DNA of 64,000 nt from Octadecabacter sp. (GCA_028825445.1 JAPKAD010000003.1:1-64000), one strand, 5' to 3'. Counted from the stretch's first letter, positions 17,473 to 26,912 are shown. The notes: generated by a model from the sequence alone, not told the origin. Translations and numbers: made by a program.

Positions 17473-19124
17473 GGTTTTGCCAATCCGCTGAGCGTTAAGC
17501 TGGTCGATAGCGCATCCTCACTGACGACCAGTTCAATCACGGCGAAGGTACCGCTGGCTTGTGCGCGTTCAAATGCGGCTGCAAAGTCTGCGGTTTTTGT
17601 GACAGTTTCGCCGTGCCCACCATAGGCGCGAGAGAGGGCCGCGAAGTCAGGATTGGCTAACATTGTACCTGATACCCGACCTGGGTAATGTTTTTCCTGA
17701 TGCATGCGGATCGTACCATAGCGCCCGTTGTTAACCACCACGACGATGGGTTTAGCGCTGTGTTGCGCGGCTGTCGAAAGTTCGTTGCAAGTCATTTGGA
17801 AACAACCGTCCCCAGCCAGACAGACGACTGTGCGACCAGGGTATTCGATGGAAGCCGAAATCGCTGCCGGAAAGCCGTAGCCCATTGATCCAGACGTCGG
17901 GGCAAGTTGTGTGCCATGTTGTTTATAAACGAAATACCGATGCAAGAACGCAGCGTAGTTGCCCGCACCATTAGTCAGGATTGCGTCATCAGGAAGCGTG
18001 TTAGACAGCCACGTTATGACCTGTTCTAACTTCACATCGCCAGGGGTTTCATTGGGCGTTATCCATATGTCATAATCAGTGCGCGCGGATTTGGTCCAAT
18101 TCTCCCAGTTAGCATTAGATGCAGGCAATTTTGAAAGCGCGCGGGTAAACAATACAGCATCAGTTGTTACGGCAATATCGGGTTGATAGACGTGACCGTG
18201 CTCATTAGCGTCTGCATGGACATGCAAAATCGCGCAATGTGGGTTGGCTGGGTCGATCAGCCTGTAACCTTGAGTTTCGATGTCACCAAGGCGTGAGCCA
18301 ATCAAAAGTAGTGCATCAGCATTACGAACGCGCTGCGCCAGCTTAGGATTAACACCAACATTTAGATCCCCCACATAATTTGGATGGCGGTTGTCGAGGT
18401 AATCTTGACGGCGAAACCCCAGTGCAATTGGTAGATTTTGCACAGTCGCAAACGTGGCAAGGTCATGAGCAGCTTGGGGCGACCAATGTGGACCACCAAC
18501 GAGAACTAGTGGCCGCTCAAACTCACTCAACCACTCTAACGCGTCTTTCGCAACGTTAGTCAGATCAGGGCTAAGTTTGGCGATCAGTCCGGACCTGTCA
18601 TCAACCTCAGCCAATGCGGACAACATGTCTTCAGGTAATGCCAATACTACCGGGCCAGGGCGGCCTGACGTGGCAACATGGAATGCACGGGCAATGTATT
18701 CGGGTAGGCGGGACGTTTGCTCTATTTCCGTGACCCATTTGGCAAGGCCACCAAACAGAGATTTGTAATCAACCTCTTGAAAAGCTTCGCGGTCACGGTC
18801 CTCAGCGCGGATTTGCCCGACAAACAAGATCATTGGCGTACTATCTTGCATCGCGATATGCACGCCCGCACTGGCGTTCGTAGCACCTGGGCCGCGGGTG
18901 ACAAAAGCTACACCAGGCTGACCTGTCATTTTGCCATAGGCGTCAGCCATCATCGCAACACCACCTTCTTGACGGCAAACGACATTGTCGATTCCAGCAT
19001 CAAACAGGCCGTCAAGCGCTGCAAGGAAGCTTTCGCCAGGGACGGAAAATACCCGTCGCACACCGAATCGAACCAGCTGATCAACAAGGATTTGACCACC
19101 ATGTCTTGTCGTGGTGCGTTGCAT
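17469..19124 (-). CDS. Thiamine pyrophosphate-dependent enzyme, acetolactate-synthase-like
   Basis: A 551-residue protein with the three domains of the TPP-enzyme superfamily. The N-terminal domain contains the activating Glu in VVCRQEGGVAMMADAYGKMTG (about residue 53). The central domain carries VLVGGPHWSPQAAHDLA. The C-terminal domain has the cofactor motif AGDGCFQMTCNELSTAAQ and then VVVNNGRYGTIRMHQE. It is not sulfoacetaldehyde acetyltransferase or classic IlvB by its start and motifs, so the substrate is open. AGGAGAAT precedes the start. It is convergent with the aminotransferase, with overlapping stop codons, and divergent from the FMN reductase. Confidence 0.87.
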   Translation of the reverse strand: MQRTTTRHGGQILVDQLVRFGVRRVFSVPGESFLAALDGLFDAGIDNVVCRQEGGVAMMADAYGKMTGQPGVAFVTRGPGATNASAGVHIAMQDSTPMILFVGQIRAEDRDREAFQEVDYKSLFGGLAKWVTEIEQTSRLPEYIARAFHVATSGRPGPVVLALPEDMLSALAEVDDRSGLIAKLSPDLTNVAKDALEWLSEFERPLVLVGGPHWSPQAAHDLATFATVQNLPIALGFRRQDYLDNRHPNYVGDLNVGVNPKLAQRVRNADALLLIGSRLGDIETQGYRLIDPANPHCAILHVHADANEHGHVYQPDIAVTTDAVLFTRALSKLPASNANWENWTKSARTDYDIWITPNETPGDVKLEQVITWLSNTLPDDAILTNGAGNYAAFLHRYFVYKQHGTQLAPTSGSMGYGFPAAISASIEYPGRTVVCLAGDGCFQMTCNELSTAAQHSAKPIVVVVNNGRYGTIRMHQEKHYPGRVSGTMLANPDFAALSRAYGGHGETVTKTADFAAAFERAQASGTFAVIELVVSEDALSTSLTLSGLAKP

Positions 19125-19207
19125 AGTTATTCTCCTACTTTACAGTGATTCACTGGTCAGATGATGCAAAGCATCTATTTGATTGATAAACAATGATTGG
19201 AAGCACC

Positions 19208-19735
19208 ATGACGTATCTCTTAGGCCTATCCGGATCGCTGCGCGCTGATTCGACAAACACAAAATTGATGCACGCGGCGGCGGTGTCTTTTGGTGGTGAT
19301 CTGCATGTTGGAAATTTGCGCTTACCGCTTTATGACGGTGATCTGGAGGACACAGAGGGCATTCCTCTAGAAGTACAGGCCCTTTCAGATCAGATTGCCA
19401 GCGCACGGGCCGTTATTATTTCAACGCCAGAGTATAACAAATCCATTTCAGGTGTTTTGAAAAATGCGCTAGATTGGGTCAGCCGCACGAAAGGTGCGCC
19501 ATGGTCTGGTAAGCCTGTTGCGATTGTATCTGCAACTGCGGGACGATCTGGCGGAGAGCGCACACAGACTGCACTGCGCGCCTGCATGATGCCGTTTCGC
19601 CCGCTTGTATTACAGGGACCTGAAATGTTGCTCGCAACAAGCTATGAGCAGTTTGATGCAGACGGTAAGCTGGTCAGCACAATTTACCAGAAGACACTGG
19701 ATGATTTAATGGTAGCATTACGCGATATTTCTTAA
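19208..19735 (+). CDS. NADPH-dependent FMN reductase family protein
   Basis: A 175-residue flavodoxin-like protein. The FMN phosphate-binding loop GLSGSLRADSTNTKLMHAA is at residues 6-24, followed by STPEYNKSISGVLKNALDWVSR (about 74-95), the hallmark of the NADPH-dependent FMN reductase/chromate reductase family. It reduces flavin or quinone-like acceptors with NAD(P)H in the cytoplasm. The ATG at 19208 has GGAAG upstream, better placed than the ATG at 19193. It is divergent from the TPP enzyme and faces a decayed glyoxalase-like gene at its 3' end, whose stop overlaps its own. Confidence 0.88.
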   Translation: MTYLLGLSGSLRADSTNTKLMHAAAVSFGGDLHVGNLRLPLYDGDLEDTEGIPLEVQALSDQIASARAVIISTPEYNKSISGVLKNALDWVSRTKGAPWSGKPVAIVSATAGRSGGERTQTALRACMMPFRPLVLQGPEMLLATSYEQFDADGKLVSTIYQKTLDDLMVALRDIS

Positions 19736-20124
19736 ATCAGATTGGCGATTTTGATCAAGTTACCATCTGGATCGAGAATATAGATAGACATAATTGGTCC
19801 TGTGGCACCAGTGCGGGGGATGGGACCAACTTCAATCAACACGCTTGTTTTGGTGAAATATGCGGCCCACTCTGTGATGGGCGTATCACTGAGAAAAAAA
19901 GATCTGCGCTGCCTGATACCGGATGGGCTGCTTTTGGAGAAAACCAGCGCCGATTTGATGCAAGTTTATTTTTTGCTAACCGAATTTGACAGCCGTTCTG
20001 GTTGTACCACCTGCCACCTTGAATCGATATGGCGACATGCCCAAAATATCACCATAAAACTTAACACTTTTTCGATTGAGCTGACTGTCAGCACAAGGTG
20101 ATCCAGTGATATCAGGTTCGGCAC
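19732..20124 (-). pseudogene. Decayed VOC/glyoxalase-family gene
   Basis: Read on the minus strand, the sequence gives LISLDHLVLTVSSIEKSVKF and YGDILGM (the typical VOC N-terminus), then AVKFG, an in-frame TAG (19976-19978), and QKINLHQIGAGF. It continues in a second frame as AAHPVSGSADLFF and in a third as LSDTPITEWAAYFTKTS and MSIYILDPDGNLIKIANLI. The frame changes lie near 19940-19955 and in a run of seven A at 19894-19900. A GTG at 20122-20124 could have been the start. One nonsense codon plus two frameshifts make a functional product unlikely. Intact members bind a divalent metal and act on small ketoaldehyde-type or related substrates. Confidence 0.88.
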
Positions 20125-20160
20125 TTGCGGGCCCCATTCAGATTAGTCAAAAACATCAGT

Positions 20161-20967
20161 ATGACAGAACACGGCTCACCAACACAAACGCTAACCGATG
20201 TAATGGACCCGGCACGTGCGCGGGCTTTACAAGCGACATTGGGAATAGAACAAACCATTGAAAGTGGCAGCATGCTGCCATCATTCTTTCACCACATCTA
20301 TTTCTGGAACCCACAACCACCTGACAACCTCGGGTGCGACGGGCATCCGGCTCTTAGCGAATTTGTTCCCAATATGGGCAACGATCTTAGAAAGCTAAGA
20401 CGGATGTGGGCCGCAGGGCGGTTGATGTTCCATGGCCCGCTAATGGCAGGTGTTGTGGCTGAAAAGACTTCAGTGATTGAAGGCGTGACGCGCAAGACTG
20501 GACGGTCAGGACCATTAGCGTTTGTGCGTATTCGCCATGACATTCGCCAACGCGGTACCGTTGCGCTAACTGAGTGGCAAGATTTGGTTTATCGCGAAGG
20601 CAGTAGTGAAGCACCAGCCCGTCCTGACGCGAAGACGAATGAAACGCACTCAGAAGTGGTGGATTTTGACACAACGGCACTGTTTCGCTATTCCGCGCTA
20701 ACGTTCAACGGGCATCGCATCCACTATGACCGCACCTATGCTCGAAATATCGAACTATATGATGATTTAGTCGTACACGGACCATTGTTGGCGCAGCACT
20801 TGATGCTGATGGGTGCGCGCCAGTTGGGCACACCGCTAACAGAGGTAACCTACCGCGCAACGGCACCGCTAATGTTACCACATTCTGCAACACTCTGTTG
20901 GGCGGATGGGGCAGCGTGGGTGCGCGGGCCAAACGGAGAGCAATGCATGGAAGCTCAAATGCGTTAG
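20161..20967 (+). CDS. MaoC-like/FAS1-like dehydratase (mesaconyl/itaconyl-CoA hydratase-like)
   Basis: A 268-residue protein with two hot-dog halves. The N-terminal half has the FAS1-like dehydratase motifs HHIYFWNPQPPDNLGCDGHP and RMWAAGRLMFHGPL. The C-terminal half has FRYSALTFNGHRIHYDRTYA, which contains the hydratase His/Asp region, and VVHGPLLAQHLM. Relatives hydrate or dehydrate acyl-CoA thioesters such as mesaconyl-C4-CoA. The ATG at 20161 is preferred over 20125, which would overlap the pseudogene promoter side; the ribosome binding site is weak. The precise substrate is not visible. Confidence 0.82.
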   Translation: MTEHGSPTQTLTDVMDPARARALQATLGIEQTIESGSMLPSFFHHIYFWNPQPPDNLGCDGHPALSEFVPNMGNDLRKLRRMWAAGRLMFHGPLMAGVVAEKTSVIEGVTRKTGRSGPLAFVRIRHDIRQRGTVALTEWQDLVYREGSSEAPARPDAKTNETHSEVVDFDTTALFRYSALTFNGHRIHYDRTYARNIELYDDLVVHGPLLAQHLMLMGARQLGTPLTEVTYRATAPLMLPHSATLCWADGAAWVRGPNGEQCMEAQMR

Positions 20968-20982
20968 GCGTTAGGCGTTAAA

Positions 20983-22017
20983 TTAAAGACTGGCTTGCGG
21001 ATCAAAGTCTTCTGGAATTATGTTTTTTCCTGTCAAGATAAAGTCTGCCAAATTTTCAGCCGCCAGCGGTGCCATCCCAAAGCCAATCTTGAAGCCACCA
21101 TTGGCGATAAAATCACCTTTCCTAAACGGGTGTGCGCCAAGCATTGGCGCACGGGTTCGTGCACGTGGACGCACACCAGCCCAGCGGCAAATTTCACAGG
21201 CATGCTGCAATGCGGGGACAGCAGCGCGTGCTTTGGCGATAAGTGCGTCGCATTGAGCGTCAGTGCTATTCGTATCATCAAATTCGCGTTCCGTCGTCGA
21301 CCCAATCGCAGTGGTACCGTCCGCATGCGGAATGATGTGCAGCCCATCGACAAACAATTGCGGCTTAGTTCGCGCGTCGTATTCCAGTAGCACTGCTTGG
21401 CCTTTGATGCCTGCGCCAACCATACGTGTGTGTTGATTGCTAAGATGTTCGAGGCCCTGCCAACCTGTTGCCCAGACAACTGCACCTTCATCCGGTGCCT
21501 CAGTTAAAATTTCTCCACCACGTGCCACTACTGCCGCGGCCAGAGCCGCGCAGCCTTGCGCAGGGTGCAAACGAGCGGTGAGTGTATCATGAATATACAG
21601 GCCTGTCGGAGACTGGGATACGAAGTCGGAAGGAGCTGGAATGACCTCCCAGATTGCGCGGTCCTGCCAGTGCGTCACAGCACTTACGATTCGGGTTTTG
21701 GCCAGCAAAAGGGCTGCGTCATTTGCGATGGGTTGCAGCCGTCCAGTACGGCCATACCCTGAGGACAAGCCACCAGTGGTTTCGACCTCGCCCCACCAGC
21801 TATCAGCCATCAGAAGACTTTTAAGTTGGAATGCCTTTTTGGGGTTCCATTGTTCCGGCACATGCGGCGCCAATGCGCCAACTATACCACCAGATGCGCC
21901 AGATCCGACGCCGTTTGGGTCGATCACGCGCACAGTCGCGCCCGCCTTTAGGCAGGCCCACGCAACTGACAGGCCAAACACCCCCGCTCCGCGCAAAGTT
22001 ACATCCACCGTTGCCAT
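20983..22017 (-). CDS. FAD-dependent oxidoreductase (DAO family), next to mnmD
   Basis: A 344-residue DAO-type flavoprotein. The N-terminal Rossmann segment is VDVTLRGAGVFGLSVAWACLKAG, where the usual GxGxxG reads GAGVFG. It is followed by GSGASGGIVGALAPHVPEQW, the FAD-binding region. The C-terminal block is GDFIANGGFKIGFGMAPLAA. The ASGxxxGALxP motif and the divergent neighbour mnmD recall the C-terminal oxidase domain of fused MnmC, which removes the carboxymethyl group from cmnm5(s2)U34 in tRNA. A ThiO/glycine-oxidase-like role is the main alternative. It shares a 74-base intergenic region with mnmD. Confidence 0.8.
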   Translation of the reverse strand: MATVDVTLRGAGVFGLSVAWACLKAGATVRVIDPNGVGSGASGGIVGALAPHVPEQWNPKKAFQLKSLLMADSWWGEVETTGGLSSGYGRTGRLQPIANDAALLLAKTRIVSAVTHWQDRAIWEVIPAPSDFVSQSPTGLYIHDTLTARLHPAQGCAALAAAVVARGGEILTEAPDEGAVVWATGWQGLEHLSNQHTRMVGAGIKGQAVLLEYDARTKPQLFVDGLHIIPHADGTTAIGSTTEREFDDTNSTDAQCDALIAKARAAVPALQHACEICRWAGVRPRARTRAPMLGAHPFRKGDFIANGGFKIGFGMAPLAAENLADFILTGKNIIPEDFDPQASL

Positions 22018-22091
22018 TACCGTTGCCTGCTTTCATTATTGCGCCTAATGCGCACGTTTGATCTTAGCGCGGACAAATAGGACACAATTAC

Positions 22092-22763
22092 ATGACAGAC
22101 CAGCGGGCAGATGTGGAATGGCGCGATGGAGTCGTGCCAGTTTCAGTCCAGTTTGATGATCCGTATTATTCACTCGATGATGGGGTCGCAGAAACGCAGC
22201 ATGTGTTTTTATGTGGTAATGATTTGCCTACTCGTTTTTGCGACGGGTTTCATGTGGCTGAACTAGGTTTTGGTACTGGGCTAAATTTTCTGGTTACGCT
22301 TGCAGCGTGGCGGGCAGCAAATGTAACGGGCAAACTGCATTTCACCAGCTTTGAAGCCTTTCCAATGCAAGTGGCTGAAATGCGGTACGCGTTAAAGGCA
22401 TTTCCCGATCTACCAATTGATGTCTTTTCAACTGATACGAATGAGGGAGTTCTAGCCCCCACTCTGCACGGTCCAGATTTTGAATTAACAGTTATTTTTG
22501 GAGATGCGCGTAACACCTTAGCCAATTGGAACTGCCAGGCAAATGCATGGTATCTGGACGGGTTTTCACCAGCAAAGAACCCCGAACTTTGGGAAGAAGC
22601 GTTACTCGAGCAAGTTGCAGCACATACGCTCAGTGGTGGCACGGTTGCGACTTATACGTCAGCAGGATTTGTGCGCCGTGGACTTGCAACGGCCGGATTC
22701 ACAGTCAGTCGTGTACAGGGATTTGGGCGCAAGCGGCACATGACGCGCGGAACACTCGCGTGA
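22092..22763 (+). CDS. mnmD: tRNA (5-methylaminomethyl-2-thiouridine)(34) methyltransferase MnmD
   Basis: A 223-residue SAM-dependent methyltransferase corresponding to the N-terminal domain of MnmC. PVSVQFDDPYYSLDDGVAET opens the protein, the SAM loop is VAELGFGTGLNFLVT (about residues 55-69), and the catalytic-region motif is WYLDGFSPAKNPELW (about 150-164). It methylates nm5(s2)U34 of tRNA to mnm5(s2)U34. The fused oxidase domain of gammaproteobacterial MnmC is absent; a DAO-family gene lies divergently next door instead. Its TGA overlaps the GTG start of the EamA permease. Confidence 0.93.
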   Translation: MTDQRADVEWRDGVVPVSVQFDDPYYSLDDGVAETQHVFLCGNDLPTRFCDGFHVAELGFGTGLNFLVTLAAWRAANVTGKLHFTSFEAFPMQVAEMRYALKAFPDLPIDVFSTDTNEGVLAPTLHGPDFELTVIFGDARNTLANWNCQANAWYLDGFSPAKNPELWEEALLEQVAAHTLSGGTVATYTSAGFVRRGLATAGFTVSRVQGFGRKRHMTRGTLA

Positions 22764-23626
22764 CCACGCAAAATATTCGACTTGGCATCATACTGATGAT
22801 TGCCACGACGTTTGTGTTTGCCGTGCAAGACGGGATCAGCAGACATTTGGCGGGGCAATACAACGTGCTGATGATCGTAACCATTCGCTACTGGTTCTTC
22901 GCAGCATTCGCAATTGCTATTGCACGGCGACAAACGGGGTCGGTACGAAAGACGGCGACCACCACCCAACCGGCCCTGCAGATCTTTCGCGGCCTGCTCT
23001 TAGCTTCAGAAATTTGCATTATGGTATGGGGATTTGTACTATTGGGATTGGTTGAGGCCCATGCGATATTTACCTGTTATCCATTACTGATTGCCGCACT
23101 GTCCGGCCCAATATTAGGAGAGAACGTTGGCTGGCGACGATGGGCAGCCATCGGTGTCGGTTTCGTTGGCGTTCTGATCATCCTCCAGCCCGGCATCACA
23201 GTGTTTAGCCCAGCAGCTGCGGTTCCACTTCTGGCAGCACTCATGTTTGCACTTTACGGATTACTGACGCGCTACGCGGCGCGGCGCGACCGCACAGCGA
23301 CATCATTCTTTTGGACAGGTATTGTAGGAGCAGTCGCGTTAACCCCATTGGGATTGTGGATGTGGGAACCAATGATTGGATCTGATTGGTGGTGGATGAG
23401 TGCGTTGTGCATAACCGGCGTGGCGGGGCACTGGTTGTTGATCAGGGCCTATGAAATTGCCGAAGCCAGTGCAGTTCAGCCCTTTGCCTACCTACAATTA
23501 GTGTTTGCTAGCGCTATTGGTTTGAGCGTTTTTAACGAAACTTTAGCCCTAAATGTGGCAATTGGAGCAGGGTTGGTCGTTTCAGCGGGAATATTCACCC
23601 TGTGGCGGGCACAGCGCTCTGCATAG
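22760..23626 (+). CDS. EamA/DMT-family permease
   Basis: A 288-residue membrane protein with about ten hydrophobic segments and two EamA repeats (about residues 10-140 and 150-285). It starts VTTQNIRLGIILMIATTF with GTG at 22760, overlapping the mnmD stop as GTGA. This start removes 78 codons that the ORF track reads inside mnmD. The second half ends with LVFASAIGLSVFNETLALNV, a typical EamA helix 9-10 region. Such permeases export or import metabolites; the substrate is unknown. A terminator is not evident; the convergent transglycosylase gene ends nine bases later. Confidence 0.9.
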   Translation: MTTQNIRLGIILMIATTFVFAVQDGISRHLAGQYNVLMIVTIRYWFFAAFAIAIARRQTGSVRKTATTTQPALQIFRGLLLASEICIMVWGFVLLGLVEAHAIFTCYPLLIAALSGPILGENVGWRRWAAIGVGFVGVLIILQPGITVFSPAAAVPLLAALMFALYGLLTRYAARRDRTATSFFWTGIVGAVALTPLGLWMWEPMIGSDWWWMSALCITGVAGHWLLIRAYEIAEASAVQPFAYLQLVFASAIGLSVFNETLALNVAIGAGLVVSAGIFTLWRAQRSA

Positions 23627-23635
23627 TCATTCCCG

Positions 23636-25786
23636 TTAGTTAACTTCACGCGCGAATGGTCGAGTGGGTTGTGGTTTTGCGAGCTGGTCTGGCGCAATTA
23701 ATCCCTCAAGACGCACGGGTGGGCTCAGCGGCATCGGCATAGCTTCTCCAATAGGATCTTTTATTAGCGCATCAGTTGAGCGCACAGTGCGGGCAACAGG
23801 CCGGATTACGGGCGCCCTGCCTATCAAAATATCAGTGAAGCGCACGGGACCAATTTTCCCAGTCAGTCGTGCGCGGTAAACCAAAATGCCTTCGGTTACA
23901 CGCATAACATAGTTGCGGGTTTCGCGGAACGGGATGTGTTCAATCCAGTCGATCACGTCTACTGGGTTGGGGTTCAGCACATTAATGCGCGGATCACCAC
24001 GCTCAGTCATCCAAGATTTTGGACGGCTTGGGCCTGCGTTATATCCCGCCGCAATCATCACGGGACTATCGCCAAATTGACGTATCAAATACGCGAGGTA
24101 TTCGGACCCAAGGGTGGCGTTGTATTCCCAGTCTGTCGTTAAACGGCCACTACTGTAGGGCAACTCAAGCCATTCCGCTACCTCCTGAGCTGTGGTGGGC
24201 ATCAATTGCATCAGGCCCAGCGCGCCGACACGGCTGCCCGCATCAGTGCGAAATTCAGATTCCTGACGCGCAATCGCTAGGGCCAAGGCAGGTTCAACAG
24301 GCAGGTCAAGGTTAGCCATCGGGTGCACTGGGAAATATGCATCCTGCACCAGAAGATCACCACGCACGGCAGCTTTTGCAATTAAAATAGAATAAAACGG
24401 TTCCTCAAGATCCATGAATAGCGCGCCAAGTTGCCCGATTTCCTGTCGGTTCATATCCACCGCGGCATCACGAAAAAACAACACAGCAAGGCCGCGTTCG
24501 TCTGCATCAAGCAAAGCTAGCCCAACGCGCACAAGTTCATAATTGAGTATCGGGCTCCTGCGCCAATCACCAAAACTTTCGCCACCTGTGATGTCAGGGT
24601 TCAAAGTCAGACCGAGCTTTTCAGCTGACAGTAGTCCATAGAATGATGTCTGATGCTGCGCGCTCATTTGAAACCCCAAAATCGCGGCGTCGGCGTCTCC
24701 TAAGACTTCATGAGTGCGGCCAAGCCAATAGCCCGCACGGCCCTTTGATATGGGTGATGAGACTGACGCATCAAAACGTTTAAAATGCGCCAACGCAGCG
24801 TCATAGTCTTGCATGTGAATAAGGGCGATATAGCCTGCCAACCATTCAAGGTCGCTGTAGTTATCCTCATCAGGATGAATAAAATGCTGCGTTGCAAACC
24901 TGTACGCCACTGTAATATTGCTTTCACGCATGTGCCAACGCGCAAGGATACGTCGCCATGACCCCCAGCGCCAGGGGATACCTAGACGTTCAGCACTAGT
25001 TGATTGCATTGCGAGAATAGTACTCGCTTCAGTAAAATCTCCTTGATTAGCCAGCCGACTAAACCGATCATAATGCAGACCAGCGTTTTCTTGTAGACGA
25101 TCAGGAATTAAATTTTCAAAGGCTTGAATGTCGCCGTCACGGTTAATGTTCGCAAGACGCGCACGGATCAGTGCTTTTTGGCCCTCGTCCAGTAGCGGCA
25201 CAATATTGGCGGCATCACTGGTGCGCCACCGCCACAATAACATGTTGGCGCGCGCAAAGTGGTGCGAGGCTACGACATCTGGAAATGCGGTTACAATCGC
25301 TTGATGACCAGACGTTGTGAAAGCTGACGTGAGCCACAGATTGACTAACATAGCGTCAGCCTCGTATTTGCGGTCATCGGTAATCAATGCATTGGCGTAG
25401 GCGACAGCGCCTTGTCCAGTTTCAACATTTGCTCCGTCAAAGAAAGCTAGGACGTCAGCGTCTGGAATAGTTTCATCAATAACGCGTTCTGCATTGGCGC
25501 GAATGCGATCATTGCCAGGCCAATCGGGGTGACGTTCTAAAAAACGGGTGTAACTGGTAAACGTAAAGTCTATGTCTGTGTCACGTAATTGCATCCACCC
25601 AAGCAAGTCTTGCTCTAATACTGAACTACCAGCAAGGCTATCATAGGCTCCTTCCGCATCGCCATCTGCCAACATTGCAAGCGCGCGCGTAAATGACGGT
25701 GTTTCACTTATGTCAGTTGCGTTCTGTGCTACGGCAGATGTTGCCAGTAAAAGAGAAGCGACGCATATGGCCTTAATGGTAATAAT
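23636..25786 (-). CDS. Soluble lytic transglycosylase (Slt70-like), apparent ATT start
   Basis: The C-terminal SLT domain is clear: ALAIARQESEFRTDAGSRVGALGLMQLMPT carries the catalytic Glu and the GLMQ motif. It is preceded by a long helical superhelix as in Slt70. The enzyme cleaves peptidoglycan glycan strands in the periplasm. The ORF track starts at an internal ATG (25675). The same frame extends upstream and encodes a good signal peptide (KKIITIKAICVASLLLATSAVAQ) before a TAA, but contains no ATG, GTG or TTG. The ATT at 25784-25786 has TAGGGA eight to nine bases upstream and is proposed as the start. Alternatively the gene has lost its start codon. Confidence 0.85.
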   Translation of the reverse strand: MITIKAICVASLLLATSAVAQNATDISETPSFTRALAMLADGDAEGAYDSLAGSSVLEQDLLGWMQLRDTDIDFTFTSYTRFLERHPDWPGNDRIRANAERVIDETIPDADVLAFFDGANVETGQGAVAYANALITDDRKYEADAMLVNLWLTSAFTTSGHQAIVTAFPDVVASHHFARANMLLWRWRTSDAANIVPLLDEGQKALIRARLANINRDGDIQAFENLIPDRLQENAGLHYDRFSRLANQGDFTEASTILAMQSTSAERLGIPWRWGSWRRILARWHMRESNITVAYRFATQHFIHPDEDNYSDLEWLAGYIALIHMQDYDAALAHFKRFDASVSSPISKGRAGYWLGRTHEVLGDADAAILGFQMSAQHQTSFYGLLSAEKLGLTLNPDITGGESFGDWRRSPILNYELVRVGLALLDADERGLAVLFFRDAAVDMNRQEIGQLGALFMDLEEPFYSILIAKAAVRGDLLVQDAYFPVHPMANLDLPVEPALALAIARQESEFRTDAGSRVGALGLMQLMPTTAQEVAEWLELPYSSGRLTTDWEYNATLGSEYLAYLIRQFGDSPVMIAAGYNAGPSRPKSWMTERGDPRINVLNPNPVDVIDWIEHIPFRETRNYVMRVTEGILVYRARLTGKIGPVRFTDILIGRAPVIRPVARTVRSTDALIKDPIGEAMPMPLSPPVRLEGLIAPDQLAKPQPTRPFAREVN

Positions 25787-25968
25787 TTTCTTGGTCCCTA
25801 TTTATCTTTTGACGTTTGGTTTTGGTTTTAGTCGTTTGTTGCATTCGTTCCACAAATGTAAATCATCAAGGCGTCACCGCAACTCACAAACTTGGCAAAG
25901 GCGGAAAACCCTACTAAAGAACCATTATTAACGGACCAATTTGGGTCCCCCTATTTAGGATGCGTATC

Positions 25969-26841
25969 ATGATCAAAGGGTCTCTACCTGCTCTTGTCAC
26001 GCCGTTCACGAACGGCCAGCTAGATCTTAATACGCTAAAAAAACTTGTCGAGTGGCATTATGAACAAGGTTCACACGGGATAGTGCCCGTGGGCACAACC
26101 GGTGAAAGCCCAACATTAAGCCATACTGAGCATGATTTGGTTGTGAAAACCGTTGTTGACGCAGCAGCTGGGCGTTTTCCTGTGGTAGCTGGTGCAGGCT
26201 CAAACAATACTGCTGAAACCGTTCGTTTAGTCAACGCAGCAAAAGTAGCTGGCGCAGATGCCGCGCTGGTGGTGACACCGTATTACAATAAGCCGACGCA
26301 GCGTGGATTAATTGAACATTTCAGTCAGGCGGCCGACTGCGGCTTGCCTATTATTATTTATAACATTCCCGGCCGCTCAGTGGTTGATATGTCACCTGAA
26401 ACAATGGGTGAGTTAGCTAAGCATAACATGATTGTTGGCGTAAAAGATGCAACAGGCGATTTGGCGCGGGTACCTAACCAGCGCCTGTTCTGCGGCACAG
26501 GCTTTGTCCAAGTATCCGGCGAAGACCCCACAGCGATCGGATTTAATGCACAGGGCGGTGTTGGCTGCATTTCAGTCACGGCGAACGTCGCGCCAAAACT
26601 GTGTTCTGAGATGCAGTTGGCCACCTTGGCAGGTGATTACGCATCAGCATTAACAATCAATGACCGTTTGATGCCGTTACACAGGGCTATCTTTAGCGAA
26701 CCAGGATTGGCAAGTGCCAAATATGGCATGTCTTTACTTGGTTTGTGTTCGGATGAAGTGCGATCCCCACTGACAACCCTGACAAATGAGACCAAGGAAC
26801 TAATGCAAGATGCGATGACGCATGCGGGATTATTGAATTGA
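25969..26841 (+). CDS. dapA: 4-hydroxy-tetrahydrodipicolinate synthase
   Basis: A 290-residue aldolase of the DapA family. [10 protein letters not shown] opens the barrel, [12 protein letters not shown] holds the conserved Thr-Thr pair, [13 protein letters not shown] holds the catalytic Tyr, and [12 protein letters not shown] (about residue 161) holds the Schiff-base Lys. It condenses pyruvate with aspartate semialdehyde in lysine and diaminopimelate synthesis. AGGA upstream of the ATG at 25969 fits better than the ATG at 25960. A rho-independent terminator follows. It is divergent from the transglycosylase gene. Confidence 0.97.
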   Translation: MIKGSLPALVTPFTNGQLDLNTLKKLVEWHYEQGSHGIVPVGTTGESPTLSHTEHDLVVKTVVDAAAGRFPVVAGAGSNNTAETVRLVNAAKVAGADAALVVTPYYNKPTQRGLIEHFSQAADCGLPIIIYNIPGRSVVDMSPETMGELAKHNMIVGVKDATGDLARVPNQRLFCGTGFVQVSGEDPTAIGFNAQGGVGCISVTANVAPKLCSEMQLATLAGDYASALTINDRLMPLHRAIFSEPGLASAKYGMSLLGLCSDEVRSPLTTLTNETKELMQDAMTHAGLLN

Positions 26842-26874
26842 TCTAGGTCAGGCCTGGATGCTTTAAATTTCGTA

Positions 26875-26912
26875 AGTGAGTGGAAATATTTCCCGCTCAC
26901 TCATATTTTTTT
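26875..26912 (+). terminator. Rho-independent terminator of dapA
   Basis: AGTGAGTGG and CCCGCTCACT form a stem of about nine pairs around AAATATTT, followed by CATATTTTTTTG. It begins 33 bases after the dapA stop on the same strand. Confidence 0.8.

Noticed and set aside
25710-25931. 73-codon plus-strand ORF with a hydrophobic segment
   Set aside because: It lies opposite the signal-peptide part of the transglycosylase gene, which explains the hydrophobic run; no ribosome binding site.
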